A stretch of 64,000 nucleotides of DNA from Pseudarthrobacter equi (lineage in GTDB: Bacteria; Actinomycetota; Actinomycetes; Actinomycetales; Micrococcaceae). Shown here one piece after another: positions 45,501-53,816 of the stretch. The position numbers were made by a program, and so were the translations under genes. Numbering within the stretch: position 1 is the stretch's first letter; each line of letters begins with the position of its first letter. The DNA lies in assembly GCF_900105535.1 (NCBI RefSeq), contig NZ_LT629779.1, positions 1,054,001 through 1,118,000 on the forward strand. Reading direction: 5' to 3'. The notes under the pieces are model-generated. The model was not told the DNA's origin. It saw only the letters and a program-made list of their open reading frames with translations, and ran no database searches.

Positions 45501-47714
45501 GGCGAAGGCGTCCAGCCCGCTGGCCTGGCAGCGTTCGGCGGCTGGTCCGGCGTCGGAGGCTGACAGCTCGCGCACGAAGGCGCCGAGGGCGCGGCCCAGG
45601 TCCACCGGCCGGCCCAGTGAATCACCCTTCCAGAAGGGCAGCTTGCCGGGCTGGCCAAAGGCAGGGGAGACCAGCACTCGGTCGTGCGTGATGTCCTCGA
45701 TCTTCCAGCTGGTGGCACCGAGCGCGAAGACGTCACCCACGCGGGATTCGTACACCATCTCCTCGTCCAGCTCGCCCACGCGCCGGCCACCCTTGGGGGC
45801 CGGAGCCGGTTTGCCGTCCTCCGACGGGGAAGCCGAGCCCTCCATTTCCGTGCCGATGATGTAGACGCCGAACAGGCCGCGGTCCGGGATGGTTCCGCCG
45901 GAGGTGACGGCGAGCCGCTGGGCGCCGGGCCTGCCTTCGATGGTCCCTTCGTTGCGGTCCCAGATGATCCGTGGCCGGAGTTCGGCGAATTCGTCTGAAG
46001 GGTAGCGGCCCGCCAGAAGGTCCAGGGTGGCCTCGAACGCGGAGCGGGGGAGCGAAGCGAAAGGGGCCGACCGGCGGACCGTTGCGAACCATTCCTCGAC
46101 GTCGATGCTGCCCAGGGCAGTGGCGGCCACCGTCTGCTGCGCCAGGATGTCCAGCGGGTTGGCTGGGATGCTGAGGCGTTCGATTTTTCCGTCCAGCATG
46201 CGTTCCACGGTGATGGCCGTGTGCACCAGGTCCGCCCGGTGCTTGGGGAACAGGACGCCCTGCGAAATTTCGCCTACCTGGTGCCCGGCACGCCCCACAC
46301 GCTGGAGGCCGCTGGCCACCGATGGCGGCGACTCCACCTGGACCACCAGGTCAACCGCGCCCATGTCGATGCCGAGTTCCAGGGATGACGTGGCCACCAC
46401 GCACCGCAGCCGCCCGGATTTGAGGTCGTCCTCAATGAGCGCGCGCTGGTCCTTGGACACCGAGCCATGGTGAGCGCGGGCCAGCACCGGATCGGCCCCT
46501 GCGGAGCTTCCGGCCTGCGCCATCATGTGGGCGGGAGTGGCAGTAGAGGCAGGAACGCCCGACGCCGGCGCGGAGCCACCGCCCGGTGCGCCGAACACCC
46601 CCGCGCCTTCCTCCAGGGGGCCGTCCCAGCCGCCGCCGGCGGCCATGAGCTGGCGTTCGGCATAGATTTCGTTGAGGCGGGCTGTCAGCCGTTCCGACAG
46701 CCTGCGGGAGTTGGCGAAGACGATGGTGGACTGGTTGGCCAGCACCAGGTCGACGATCTTTTCCTCCACATGCGGCCAGATGGACGCCTGCGGCTGCAGC
46801 CCGGAGGCCGGGCCGGAGTCGAACGCGCCGGCTGCGCCCTGGAGATCGGACATGTCCTCCACCGGTACCGAGACCGTAAGGTCCCAGTTCTTCTTCGACG
46901 GCGGGGCCACGATTTCGACCGGAGCTGTCCCGGCAAGGAATTGGGCCACAAGTTCCTTGGGCTCCACAGTGGCGGAAAGTCCGATCCGCTGTGCGGGTTT
47001 GGGCAGCAGCGCGTCCAGGCGCTCAAGCGAAACGGCCAGATGGGCCCCGCGTTTCGTACCGGCAACCGCGTGGACTTCATCGATGATGATGGTGTCCACC
47101 TCGGTGAGAGTCTCCCTGGCCCGGGACGTGAGCATGAGGAACAGGGACTCGGGCGTGGTGATGAGGATGTCCGGCGGGTTGCTCAGCAGCGCCCGGCGGT
47201 CCGCCGTGGTGGTGTCTCCGGACCGGACGCCCACGGTGATCAGCGGGGCGGGCAGACCCAGCCGCTTTGCCGTCTGCGTGATGCCGATCAGCGGGGAACG
47301 CAGGTTCCGTTCGACGTCCACGCCGAGGGCCTTAAGCGGCGAAATGTACAGCACCTTGGTTTTCCGCTTGGGCGCCCGGGGCCGGCGGGCTTTTGCCGGG
47401 GCCTTGGTTCCTTTTGCGCCGGCCACGGCGGCGGGTAGGGCTGCTTCCGCCGGGGCTTCAGTGTCTGCGGCGGGCGCAGCGGAGAGGAGCCGGTCCAGTG
47501 CCCACAGGAATGCGGCGAGGGTTTTACCGGATCCGGTGGGTGCCACCACCAGGGCATGCGAGCCCGACGAAATGGCGTTCCAGGCGCCGTCCTGGGCGGG
47601 GGTGGGTTCGGTGAAAGCGCCCATGAACCAGTCGCGGGTGGGCCGGGTGAACTGGCCCATTGGCGCTGTGGCCACGGCGCCCCGGCCGTCCGTGGAGGGC
47701 TCTTCCTGGTTCAT
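42549..47714 (-). CDS. lhr: Lhr-type large ATP-dependent helicase
   Basis: 1721 residues from ATG 47714 (an in-frame GTG at 47732 is possible). Superfamily 2 helicase motifs: APTGSGKTLAAF (Walker A), IIIDEVHAVAG (DEVH), SATVEP (motif III), and QRVGRAGHQ (motif VI). The winged-helix and long C-terminal Lhr-specific domains follow, with a Gly/Ala/Pro linker (for example GAEPATGGEPGDTPV). It is somewhat longer than the E. coli Lhr. It unwinds nucleic acids in DNA repair and is co-transcribed with nei2. Confidence 0.93.
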   Translation of the reverse strand: MNQEEPSTDGRGAVATAPMGQFTRPTRDWFMGAFTEPTPAQDGAWNAISSGSHALVVAPTGSGKTLAAFLWALDRLLSAAPAADTEAPAEAALPAAVAGAKGTKAPAKARRPRAPKRKTKVLYISPLKALGVDVERNLRSPLIGITQTAKRLGLPAPLITVGVRSGDTTTADRRALLSNPPDILITTPESLFLMLTSRARETLTEVDTIIIDEVHAVAGTKRGAHLAVSLERLDALLPKPAQRIGLSATVEPKELVAQFLAGTAPVEIVAPPSKKNWDLTVSVPVEDMSDLQGAAGAFDSGPASGLQPQASIWPHVEEKIVDLVLANQSTIVFANSRRLSERLTARLNEIYAERQLMAAGGGWDGPLEEGAGVFGAPGGGSAPASGVPASTATPAHMMAQAGSSAGADPVLARAHHGSVSKDQRALIEDDLKSGRLRCVVATSSLELGIDMGAVDLVVQVESPPSVASGLQRVGRAGHQVGEISQGVLFPKHRADLVHTAITVERMLDGKIERLSIPANPLDILAQQTVAATALGSIDVEEWFATVRRSAPFASLPRSAFEATLDLLAGRYPSDEFAELRPRIIWDRNEGTIEGRPGAQRLAVTSGGTIPDRGLFGVYIIGTEMEGSASPSEDGKPAPAPKGGRRVGELDEEMVYESRVGDVFALGATSWKIEDITHDRVLVSPAFGQPGKLPFWKGDSLGRPVDLGRALGAFVRELSASDAGPAAERCQASGLDAFAANNLIQYLSEQKQATEVVPSDTTLVVERFHDELGDWRVILHSPFGMPVHAPWALAVGQRLHQRYGLDGSAMAADDGIVLRVPMMEDEPPGAELFLFDPEELEQIVTAEVGGSALFASRFRECAARALLLPRQTPGKRQPLWQQRQRSAQLLDVARKYPTFPIVLETVRECLQDVYDLPALKDIAAAVERRELRVVQTTTQQPSPFAKSLLFGYVAQFLYEGDSPLAERRAAALALDSTLLNELLGRVELRELLDAKVIDATELELQRLVPDRRVRGLEGVADLLRLLGPLDPDEAAARLEPAAGAEPATGGEPGDTPVAGAAGTPAAQADADFADGPVPEPAETTPIHIASATVEEATAHLVALQRANRAIKVNVGGAERFAAVEDAARLRDAIGVPLPMGVPLAFIEPVADPLGDLVSRYARTHGPFTAAEAAARLGLGVAVVVTALKRLADDGRVVEGEFRPHATPAAAGPESAPTGTDDDGLPDGDGRQGEILRETVHAAVSEWCDAEVLRKLRRRSLAALRAEVEPVDAAAYGRFLPAWQNVRIPGGGRGQPALRGLDGIVTAIDQLSGVPIPASAWEPLILAGRVSNYQPAMLDELMAAGEVLWSGAGALPGNDGWISLHLADSAELTLNPAPDYEPGDAGLRLLDHLRNNGGGYFFRQLTEVAGGMDSVLSDQEVVSALWDLAWAGRITGDTFAPVRSLIAGGHTAHRQVAKAPRSRAPRLNRLGRSHGTGLMGSAGLAGGRYGSQGAAATPPMAAGRWSALPQPELDATIHARATAELLLDRYGVVTRGSVMAEQILGGFGLMYKVLARLEEAGRCRRGYFIEHLGAAQFAVPATVDRLRSYAEDSQIAKPEPVALALAATDPANPYGAALPWPALRDDAGTGHRPGRKAGALVVLVDGALILYVERGGKTLLAFSDDPAVLDAAGAALVGVVTRGAVDKLIMEKVNGQGILDTPIAAALSAAGAYSTPKGLRIRA

Positions 47715-47808
47715 GCCTCCATCATGCCCCACCCCACCGACACAGCGGACGGAGCCCGGTCCGGCAGATGCCGGGCCGCCTGCTTTTTGGTGTCCTGCGG
47801 GCCCGGCG

Positions 47809-48450
47809 TCAGGCGGGCTGGAAAGCGCCGATGGTCAGCAGTTTGATGTCTGCGTTGCTGCAGGCGGTGGTGGGCTGGGCCAGGAAAAGGGACTCGGTGT
47901 CTTCCGGCGGGTAGATCCGGTAGCCAGCCGCGTCAACAGGTGAGCAGTCAGTGTAATTGCCCGCTTGCGTGTACCGCAGCTGGGCCCAGCCCGTCTGGCC
48001 GGGTGCCAGCAGGACGTCCGTAACAGGCACGGATTCGTCCCGGGTGGCCGCCGCGCCAATGGGGCCGCCTGCCGCGTCAGCCGCGAGGGACACTCCGGGG
48101 AAGCCCTTGAGGATGCAGGGCTCGCTGCCGGTGTTGGTGAGGTTGAGCTTCATGTAAACGCTCCCCGCGGCGCCGCCGCCGGACGCGTCGGTCGCGGCGG
48201 ACAGCCCTGCCGCCTTGCACAGTCCGGGCCCTGCCGGCGCGGTGGTGGCAGGGGCTGCGGACGACGGCGGCGCGGCCGTTGTGGCCGGGGGTGCGGACTG
48301 CGAGGGGCTGGCGGAGCCCGTCCCCGGCCCGGCCGGGGTGGTGGTCGTTTGGCTTTGCGGCTGGCCGAGACCGCACGATGCAAGCAGCAGGACGGCCGCC
48401 ACGCCAGCCGTCGACAAGGTTATCCCCTGGAGTGTTTTCTGAGACCTCAT
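47809..48450 (-). CDS. DUF4232 lipoprotein
   Basis: 213 residues with a lipoprotein signal (STAGVAAVLLLASC) and a Thr/Pro/Ala/Ser linker (about 35-85) leading to a DUF4232 domain: YMKLNLTNTGSEPCILKGFPG, PGQTGWAQLRYTQAG, CSPVDAAGYRIYPPEDTES. Function unknown. Cysteines are paired (the first in LCKAAGLSAAT), suggesting disulfides outside the cell. The ATG at 48450 was chosen over longer upstream frames because it starts the signal. Confidence 0.85.
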   Translation of the reverse strand: MRSQKTLQGITLSTAGVAAVLLLASCGLGQPQSQTTTTPAGPGTGSASPSQSAPPATTAAPPSSAAPATTAPAGPGLCKAAGLSAATDASGGGAAGSVYMKLNLTNTGSEPCILKGFPGVSLAADAAGGPIGAAATRDESVPVTDVLLAPGQTGWAQLRYTQAGNYTDCSPVDAAGYRIYPPEDTESLFLAQPTTACSNADIKLLTIGAFQPA

Positions 48451-48510
48451 GCCACCACCTTCGCGGCAGTCCGGGGCGGCGTCAACGATGCCACGTGGTC
48501 CCACGGCAAT

Positions 48511-48543
48511 TTGATGCCCGGATCGTGATGATCCGGGCATCAA
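48511..48543. terminator. Terminator after ycnI
   Basis: TTGATGCCCGGATC (48511-48524) and GATCCGGGCATCAA (48530-48543) are perfect reverse complements with a 5-nt loop, directly after the ycnI stop on the minus strand. Confidence 0.85.
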
Positions 48544-48550
48544 GCCGGGA

Positions 48551-49288
48551 CTACTTGGTGCTGTCGGCTGCCTTCCGGCGCGCACCGTTCCGGAGCAGTG
48601 CGAGCCCGCCGAGTACCAGTCCGGCCACGCCGGCGCCGAGGCCGGCCCAGCTGCGGGCATCGGCGCCGCTGTCCGTCACGGACGCTGCCTGTTCCGTGTG
48701 GGTTGCCGCAGCTGCGGTGGTGCCGTGCCCGTCCGACGATGCGGCCTCGGTGATGGTGATGGAGGGGGCCGGCGCCTTCAGTGAGTGCGGGTCCTGGCCG
48801 TCCTTGGCGATTTCCGACCAGTCCGTCTGGCCAACCTCGCATGTCTGCATCGTGGGGAAGTTCAGCGTGGTTCCTGCGGCATCGGGAAGCTTGACGGACA
48901 GGACCAGCGTGTCACGGAGTTCGTGCGCCAGGGGCGTTTTGGCCGTGTAGACGATCTGGCTGGTCCGCTTGGTGATGGAGCTGCCGTCGGCGAGTTTTTT
49001 CGGCTCTGCGAGCTGTTCGGTCACCTTTTCCGCGGTCCAGTTGGGGTTCACGGTGGGCTGGGCGTCGTTGAGCTCCGTTGGCAGGGTGATGGCCACTTTG
49101 GTGGTGGCGGATTCCTCGCAGCCGTGGGGGATGGCGAAAGTCAGCAGCGCGTAGGAATTGGCTGAGGTCTTGTCCGGGGTCACGCCCACATGGGCGGACG
49201 CGGCGCCGGCGCCGGCCAGGATCAGCGCGGCGGTGCCTCCGGCTGCAGCGGCTGTGGTCAGGGTACGGCGAAGGGTCAGGGAATTCAT
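48551..49288 (-). CDS. ycnI: YcnI-family copper-associated protein
   Basis: 245 residues: a signal peptide ending GAASA-H, so the mature chain begins HVGVTPD, where the N-terminal His is the Cu(II) ligand in known YcnI proteins. The domain includes LLTFAIPHGCEESATTKV and TYAKTPLAHELRD-like turns, and a C-terminal membrane helix (GLGAGVAGLVLGGLALL) with a basic tail anchors it. It probably handles copper outside the membrane. The membrane protein upstream in the same direction is a likely partner. AAAGG precedes the ATG. Confidence 0.85.
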   Translation of the reverse strand: MNSLTLRRTLTTAAAAGGTAALILAGAGAASAHVGVTPDKTSANSYALLTFAIPHGCEESATTKVAITLPTELNDAQPTVNPNWTAEKVTEQLAEPKKLADGSSITKRTSQIVYTAKTPLAHELRDTLVLSVKLPDAAGTTLNFPTMQTCEVGQTDWSEIAKDGQDPHSLKAPAPSITITEAASSDGHGTTAAAATHTEQAASVTDSGADARSWAGLGAGVAGLVLGGLALLRNGARRKAADSTK

Positions 49289-49305
49289 GGGGTTGCCTTT
49301 CTGGC

Positions 49306-49325
49306 GCACGCCGTTCGCGGCGTGC
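49306..49325. promoter_or_regulatory. TTCG-loop hairpin before ycnI
   Basis: GCACGCCG-TTCG-CGGCGTGC is a perfect 8-bp stem in the 84-bp gap between the membrane protein gene and ycnI. On the plus strand it is followed by AAAGTTTTTT. On the minus (gene) strand the loop is CGAA and no T-run follows, so it may be mRNA leader structure rather than a terminator. Confidence 0.5.
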
Positions 49326-49372
49326 AAAGTTTTTTGGGAAGGCCCGGGCCGGCGTGCAGTGCGGGGGGCGGG

Positions 49373-49999
49373 TCAGAAGGAAAGCGCGACGGCGGAAGGC
49401 GGGCCGCGTCGGCTGTCCTGCCGCAGGTTCCGCCAGGGGCGGAGGGGCGCGGCGGCCGGGGGAAGGGCTGCGGGCATGGGCGCAGCGTCGTTGAATGCCA
49501 GGGGTGCGGGAATGCCGGCGAGGGGCCGCAGCCAGCCTGCCAGCGCCCAGAGCGCTGCTTCGCCCTTGGCCAGAAGCAGTGCACATCCAAGGGTTGCCAG
49601 CGCGTGCGCGGCCAGCATGAGGGAACCCGATGACGGGTCAGCTGGTCCCATGTGCCCGGACAAATCCAGCAGGTCCGGCGGGAGCGACGGCACGCCGTGC
49701 TGGTGGCCCGCATAGGCTGCCACGGGAACTGGCGGCTGTGAGGGCACGCTGAACGTGGCGAACAGTTCGTGCAGCGCCAGCTGCCCGCCGCCCATCAGCC
49801 CGGCCATGGCCGGGAAGGAGAGCTTGAGCCTGGTGGCAGCGGTGCTGGCGAGACCCGTGAGAGCCAGGATGGCCAGGAGGATCCCGGGAACGGGCAGTTG
49901 CCCGCCGCCGGCCACGTGGGCGCCCGCCGCCAGGGTCAGGATGCCAGTTGCAAGTGCCGAGGCGCGCAGGAGGTGGAAAGGTGTGCGGTGTGCCGGCAC
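49373..49999 (-). CDS. Membrane protein next to ycnI
   Basis: 208 residues, with about four hydrophobic segments (ALATGILTLAAGAHVAGGGQ; GILLAILALTGLASTAA; AAHALATLGCALLLAKGEAA). His residues cluster in a loop (YAGHQHGVPSL). Family not recognised. GTG start at 49999 with GGGGAG before it. The position directly upstream of ycnI suggests a role in copper handling (inference). Confidence 0.7.
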   Translation of the reverse strand: MPAHRTPFHLLRASALATGILTLAAGAHVAGGGQLPVPGILLAILALTGLASTAATRLKLSFPAMAGLMGGGQLALHELFATFSVPSQPPVPVAAYAGHQHGVPSLPPDLLDLSGHMGPADPSSGSLMLAAHALATLGCALLLAKGEAALWALAGWLRPLAGIPAPLAFNDAAPMPAALPPAAAPLRPWRNLRQDSRRGPPSAVALSF

Positions 50000-50150
50000 T
50001 GACTCTCCCCTCCCGGTGCGGTGGCGCGTACTGCGGCAGGAAAAACTAGCTGCTCCTGCCCGCCCGATTCTACCGGGGAACCGGGGACGTTACGGTGCCG
50101 GCCTGACGGTATGTGGGAACCCGCAGCGGTCAGCTGGAGGGGGAAGCGTG

Positions 50151-51218
50151 TCAGGCCCCGGCCAGCAGCTCCGCCAGGACGTCCGCAGCGCTCTGGTGCC
50201 GGATGAGCCGCGCAGACTGCCCTGCCCACAGGGACATGAGGTCCGTATTTCCGGCAGCGGCGGCCGTTGGGCGGAACCGGCCGGTCAGCCAGTTCTGGAC
50301 GGGGAACGGGGCGATGGCCGGCGGCGCCAGCTCCGAGGTGACCCGGTTGGGGATTCCGCGTGCCAGCCGGCCGCTCAGCGCGCGGGTCAGGACCGTAGTG
50401 CCCGCGGCCGGGCTGTGCAGCAACTCCCGGTAGGCCGGCGCGGCGGCCGATTCACTGGTGGCCAGGAAGGCCGTGCCAACCTGGACACCATCAGCGCCCA
50501 GGGCCAGGGCGGCGGAAAACCCGCGGCGGTCAGCAATGCCGCCCGCCGCGATGACGGGGATGCTGACCGCATCGGCCACCTGGGGGACCAGGGAGAACGT
50601 GCCCACCAGGGATTCCTCGGCGGGGCGCAGGAAGGACACACGGTGGCCGCCGGACTCCATGCCACTGGCCACCACGGCATCCACGCCGCCCGCCTCAAGG
50701 GCCAGGGCCTCCTCCACGGTGGTGGCGGTGCCGGCCACTTTGATGCCGCGCCGGTGCGCTTCTTCCACGATTTCCGGTGCGGGGACGCCAAAGACGAAGC
50801 TGACGACGGCGGGGGCAGCCTCCAGGGTTGCCTCCACCTGCTCGCCGTAATCGGCCATGAAGCGCGCCGGCATGTCCGGCAGTTCGAGGCCAAGCTCCTC
50901 GAAATAGGGCTGGAGGGCGCGGACATAGCTGTCGAACTCGGTCCGGGGCAGCTCAGTGGTTTCGCTGCCGGTGGGCACCCACAGATTAAGGGCGAACGGC
51001 TTGGCCGTGGCGGCACGAAGCTCCGCCGCCGTCTGAAGGATCGCGGCGCCGTCGTACCCGTACAGGCCGTACGAACCCAGCCCGCCGCCGTCGGACACCG
51101 CTGCCGCGAGCGCCACGGAAGACACACCGCCGAAGGGGCCAAGCACCACCGGTACCTCAATGCCGAGTACGTCCGTGAGCCTGTTGCGGCGTGAAGCGGC
51201 GTGGTCCTGCTGGGGCAT
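50151..51218 (-). CDS. Nitronate monooxygenase/2-nitropropane dioxygenase-family enzyme
   Basis: 355 residues, FMN TIM-barrel type. N-terminal VVLGPFGGVSSVALAAAVSD, then VSFVFGVPAPEIVEEAHRRG, GVDAVVASGMESGGHRVSF, PVIAAGGIADRRGFSAALAL and GADGVQVGTAFLATSES (FMN-binding Gly-rich end). Nitronate oxidation is the best-known activity; FabK-like enzymes share the fold. ATG at 51218 with AGGAG. Confidence 0.88.
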   Translation of the reverse strand: MPQQDHAASRRNRLTDVLGIEVPVVLGPFGGVSSVALAAAVSDGGGLGSYGLYGYDGAAILQTAAELRAATAKPFALNLWVPTGSETTELPRTEFDSYVRALQPYFEELGLELPDMPARFMADYGEQVEATLEAAPAVVSFVFGVPAPEIVEEAHRRGIKVAGTATTVEEALALEAGGVDAVVASGMESGGHRVSFLRPAEESLVGTFSLVPQVADAVSIPVIAAGGIADRRGFSAALALGADGVQVGTAFLATSESAAAPAYRELLHSPAAGTTVLTRALSGRLARGIPNRVTSELAPPAIAPFPVQNWLTGRFRPTAAAAGNTDLMSLWAGQSARLIRHQSAADVLAELLAGA

Positions 51219-51398
51219 GGCATTCTCCTGACGGATCCGGTGGTTTGCTGCTGCTGCGACCAGTCTTGCAGGGCCGGGCTGTGCTCCCAAGTCCCGGCCC
51301 GCTCCCGCTGCGTTCGCGTGGAGGGAAGGGCCGGTCACACCCGCGCCGCCCGGCGATAGACTGCCTTTCATCAGCGCAGGCGATCTAAGGAGAAGTTC

Positions 51399-51746
51399 AT
51401 GGACTACACCGGAAGCCAGTCAGAAAAGGTTGTTCCGGCTGGTGAACTTGGCCGCAGCCACATCGGCCAGACCATCACCTTCCAGCCCAACGAGTTCACC
51501 GTGGTGTTTGGAAAGCTTGCCGGGATCGCGCGGACGGAAGCCATGGTTTACCTGTCACTGCAGGGCGTCGGAAACGGCACGCACCTGAAGGACGAGTACG
51601 ACCTCCCGGCCACGCATGACGTGTATGTGCCGGTGGATGTCATCAGCAACGCGGAATCCACCATCAAGGACCTCTTCGGCAAAGTCCAGGAGAACCTTCG
51701 CGGCGGCGGCCACAGGGGCGGCGAGGACCGCACCGACAAGCTGTAG
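51399..51746 (+). CDS. Uncharacterised small protein
   Basis: 115 residues, no membrane segment or known motif; TITFQPNEFTVVFGKLAGIA and THLKDEYDLPATHDVYVPVD are its more ordered stretches, and the C-terminus is basic and glycine-rich. Function unknown. AAGGAG precedes the ATG. A strong terminator follows within 10 bp. Confidence 0.7.
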   Translation: MDYTGSQSEKVVPAGELGRSHIGQTITFQPNEFTVVFGKLAGIARTEAMVYLSLQGVGNGTHLKDEYDLPATHDVYVPVDVISNAESTIKDLFGKVQENLRGGGHRGGEDRTDKL

Positions 51747-51756
51747 CCGTACTTAC

Positions 51757-51790
51757 GGACGGTGGCTCTATCCAGCTGGAGCCACCGTCC
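51757..51790 (+). terminator. Intrinsic terminator between the small protein and GYD genes
   Basis: GGACGGTGGCTC (51757-51768) and GAGCCACCGTCC (51779-51790) are perfect 12-bp arms with a 10-nt loop. It ends the preceding gene and separates it from the GYD gene, which needs its own promoter in the 35 bp that follow or reads through. Confidence 0.8.
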
Positions 51791-51825
51791 GGCCACTGTT
51801 CAGCAGCGGGCGATAGGAGCGGGCA

Positions 51826-52158
51826 ATGCCCCTTTATCTCTCAAAATTCAGTTACACCCCCGAGACGTGGTCACGGCTGACGCGGAATCCGGAAGACCGG
51901 CGGAAAGCAGCCCAGGCCTATATCGAATCCGTGGGCGGCAAGCTCCATGGTTTTTGGTACGGCTTCGGCGCCCATGACGGCTACAACCTGTGGGAGGCCC
52001 CGGACAACGTTTCCATGGCCGCGGTGGCACTGGCCATCAGCGGAGGAGGTGCGCTGAGCTCCTTCGAAACCACAGTGCTGCTCACGGTGGAGGAAACCAT
52101 GGAAGCCCTCAAAGTGGCCGCGGAGATTTCCTACCGGCCGCCTGGTAACCCGACCTGA
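51826..52158 (+). CDS. GYD-domain protein
   Basis: 110 residues with the small GYD domain: YLSKFSYTPETWSRL and GAHDGYNLWEAPDN, the typical GYD-like core, followed by VTVEETMEALKVAAE-like helix. Function of the family is unknown; a ferredoxin-like fold is usual. ATG at 51826. Confidence 0.85.
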   Translation: MPLYLSKFSYTPETWSRLTRNPEDRRKAAQAYIESVGGKLHGFWYGFGAHDGYNLWEAPDNVSMAAVALAISGGGALSSFETTVLLTVEETMEALKVAAEISYRPPGNPT

Positions 52159-52201
52159 CGCCACGCTGGCCCGCGGTCCCGGAGTTTTGCCGTTCACGGC
52201 C

Positions 52202-52795
52202 TTACGCCTGCGGAAGAAGGACCACTCCAGTGGCGGCCTGAAGGTACGGGGCCGGATCGGGGTCGTCACCGGCGGCCCACTCGAGCCATGCCTGGAACGT
52301 GGCACCGATAAAGGCCGCGCACGCATACCGTGCCGTAGCGGCAGGAACCCCAGCCGCCTCGAGGTGCGCGAGGGTTCGCCCGCGCTGGGAGCCGAGGGCT
52401 TCGTAGCTTCGGTTGAGCAGTTCCCGGTGCGCACCGATCAGGCGGAGGCGCGCCCGGGTGACCGCCAGGTCGGGCAGGGCGGCGGCGCCGGCAATCACCG
52501 CCCGGCGCAGTCCGTCCAACGGATCGTCACCTGCCGACGGCAGGGGGCCTGCTCCCAGCGCCAGCATCGACGCTTCGATGGCGGGTTCGGTGCCGCCCCA
52601 CACCAGGTCCGCTTTGGTGGCGAAGTAGCGGTACAGGCTTTTCCGGCCTATGCCGGCAGCCCGGGCGATGTCCTCCATGGAGGTTTCCTCGTACCCGTTC
52701 CGGGCGAAGAGTTCCACGGCCACCCGTGCCACGGCCTCGGGATCGATGGTGGCAGGGCGTCCCGTGGACTTGGTTGCTGGCTCTACCGTCGGCAT
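52202..52795 (-). CDS. TetR-family regulator with acyl-CoA-type C-terminal domain
   Basis: 197 residues from ATG 52795. The helix-turn-helix is clear (AVELFARNGYEETSMEDIAR, AAGIGRKSLYRYFATKADLV). The C-terminal domain looks like the acyl-CoA-ligand TetR type, and the overall shape resembles mycofactocin-associated regulators. An upstream in-frame ATG at 52903 would overlap the divergent SDR gene, so I reject it. A perfect palindrome lies between the two genes. Confidence 0.88.
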   Translation of the reverse strand: MPTVEPATKSTGRPATIDPEAVARVAVELFARNGYEETSMEDIARAAGIGRKSLYRYFATKADLVWGGTEPAIEASMLALGAGPLPSAGDDPLDGLRRAVIAGAAALPDLAVTRARLRLIGAHRELLNRSYEALGSQRGRTLAHLEAAGVPAATARYACAAFIGATFQAWLEWAAGDDPDPAPYLQAATGVVLLPQA

Positions 52796-52828
52796 GCCAA
52801 CAGTATTCACCCTGGACACCCTTCCATA

Positions 52829-52845
52829 ATGACACTCTGTGTCAT
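52829..52845. promoter_or_regulatory. TetR operator between tetR and the SDR gene
   Basis: ATGACAC-TCT-GTGTCAT is a perfect 7-bp inverted repeat with a 3-bp spacer, centred between the divergent starts at 52795 and 52885. Confidence 0.75.
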
Positions 52846-52884
52846 AAGCTGGCGGCAACAGCCTGATCAATCGAAAGGAACACC

Positions 52885-53664
52885 ATGGGCAACGACGCCG
52901 CATGGCAGGAAAATGCCACTCCCGGCCGCTTCTCCAGCAGGACCGTGATCGTCACCGGGGCCGGTTCAGGCATCGGCCAGGCCACCGCACTGCGGATTGC
53001 CAGGGAGGGCGGACGGGTCATTGCCGCGGACATCAGCAAGCAGCGGCTGGACGACCTTGTGGCAGAGAACGCCGGCCTGGACTTGGTCCCGGTTGCCGGG
53101 GACATTTCCACCGAAGAGACAGTGGCCGCCGTCATTGCCGCTGCCGGCGGACGGGTGGACGCACTGGCCAACATCGCGGGGATCATGGACAACTTCGCCC
53201 CCATCCACGAGGTGGACGACGAACTCTGGGACCGGGTGTTCCGCATCAACGTCACCGCGCTGATGCGCCTCACCCGGGCAGTGGTTCCGCTGATGCTGGA
53301 GTCAGGCGCGGGATCTGTGGTCAACGTCGCCTCCGAGGCCGGCCTGCGTGGATCCGCGGCCGGCGCCGCCTACACAGCCTCGAAGCATGCCGTGGTGGGC
53401 CTGACCAAGAACTCCGCCGTCATGTACGGCCCCCGCGGGCTCCGCTTCAACGCGGTTGCACCGGGCGCCACCATCACCAACATCGAAGCCAACTGGGGCT
53501 CGGAACTGGCAGCAGGCCGGCTGGGCCCGCTGATGCAGGCCAACATCCCCGCACCCGCCACCGCTGCGCAGCTGGCCGCATCCATCACGTTCCTGCTGAG
53601 CGAGGACGGCACCAATGTCAACGGCGCCATCCTCGCGTCCGACGGCGGCTGGTCGGCGCTGTAA
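52885..53664 (+). CDS. Short-chain dehydrogenase/reductase
   Basis: 259-residue SDR with GAGSGIGQATALRI, NIAGIMDNF, catalytic Ser near VNVASEAGLRGS, YTASK (active-site Tyr/Lys) and a C-terminal AILASDGGWSAL. AAAGGA precedes the ATG. It is divergent from the TetR gene and probably its target; the substrate is unknown. Confidence 0.88.
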   Translation: MGNDAAWQENATPGRFSSRTVIVTGAGSGIGQATALRIAREGGRVIAADISKQRLDDLVAENAGLDLVPVAGDISTEETVAAVIAAAGGRVDALANIAGIMDNFAPIHEVDDELWDRVFRINVTALMRLTRAVVPLMLESGAGSVVNVASEAGLRGSAAGAAYTASKHAVVGLTKNSAVMYGPRGLRFNAVAPGATITNIEANWGSELAAGRLGPLMQANIPAPATAAQLAASITFLLSEDGTNVNGAILASDGGWSAL

Positions 53665-53717
53665 GGCAGCACTGTAAGGCGGCGCGGACCCAGGTGCCCG
53701 GGCACCAAAGGGGAAGC

Positions 53718-53757
53718 GTACGACGGCGGGGAGTCCCGTCGTCGTACTTCCTCTTTT
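53718..53757 (+). terminator. Intrinsic terminator after the SDR gene
   Basis: GTACGACGGCGGG (53718-53730) pairs with CCCGTCGTCGTAC (53735-53747) with one wobble and a GAGT loop, followed by TTCCTCTTTT. This is a standard Rho-independent terminator. Confidence 0.85.
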
Positions 53758-53798
53758 GTAGGTGAGTTGGCCGCCCCTCGCGGAATAGAACCCAGAAC

Positions 53799-53810
53799 TT
53801 GAATGTTCAA
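53799..53810. promoter_or_regulatory. TTGAA-TG-TTCAA palindrome in front of the LLM oxidoreductase
   Basis: A perfect 5-2-5 palindrome overlapping the start region. A TTG at 53799 is itself in frame with the gene; the ATG at 53817 follows. Confidence 0.5.
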
Positions 53811-53816
53811 CTAAGT

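Noticed and set aside
52796..52903. Longer start for the TetR at 52202
   Set aside because: It would run through the operator and overlap the divergent SDR start; the shorter ATG begins the normal HTH domain.
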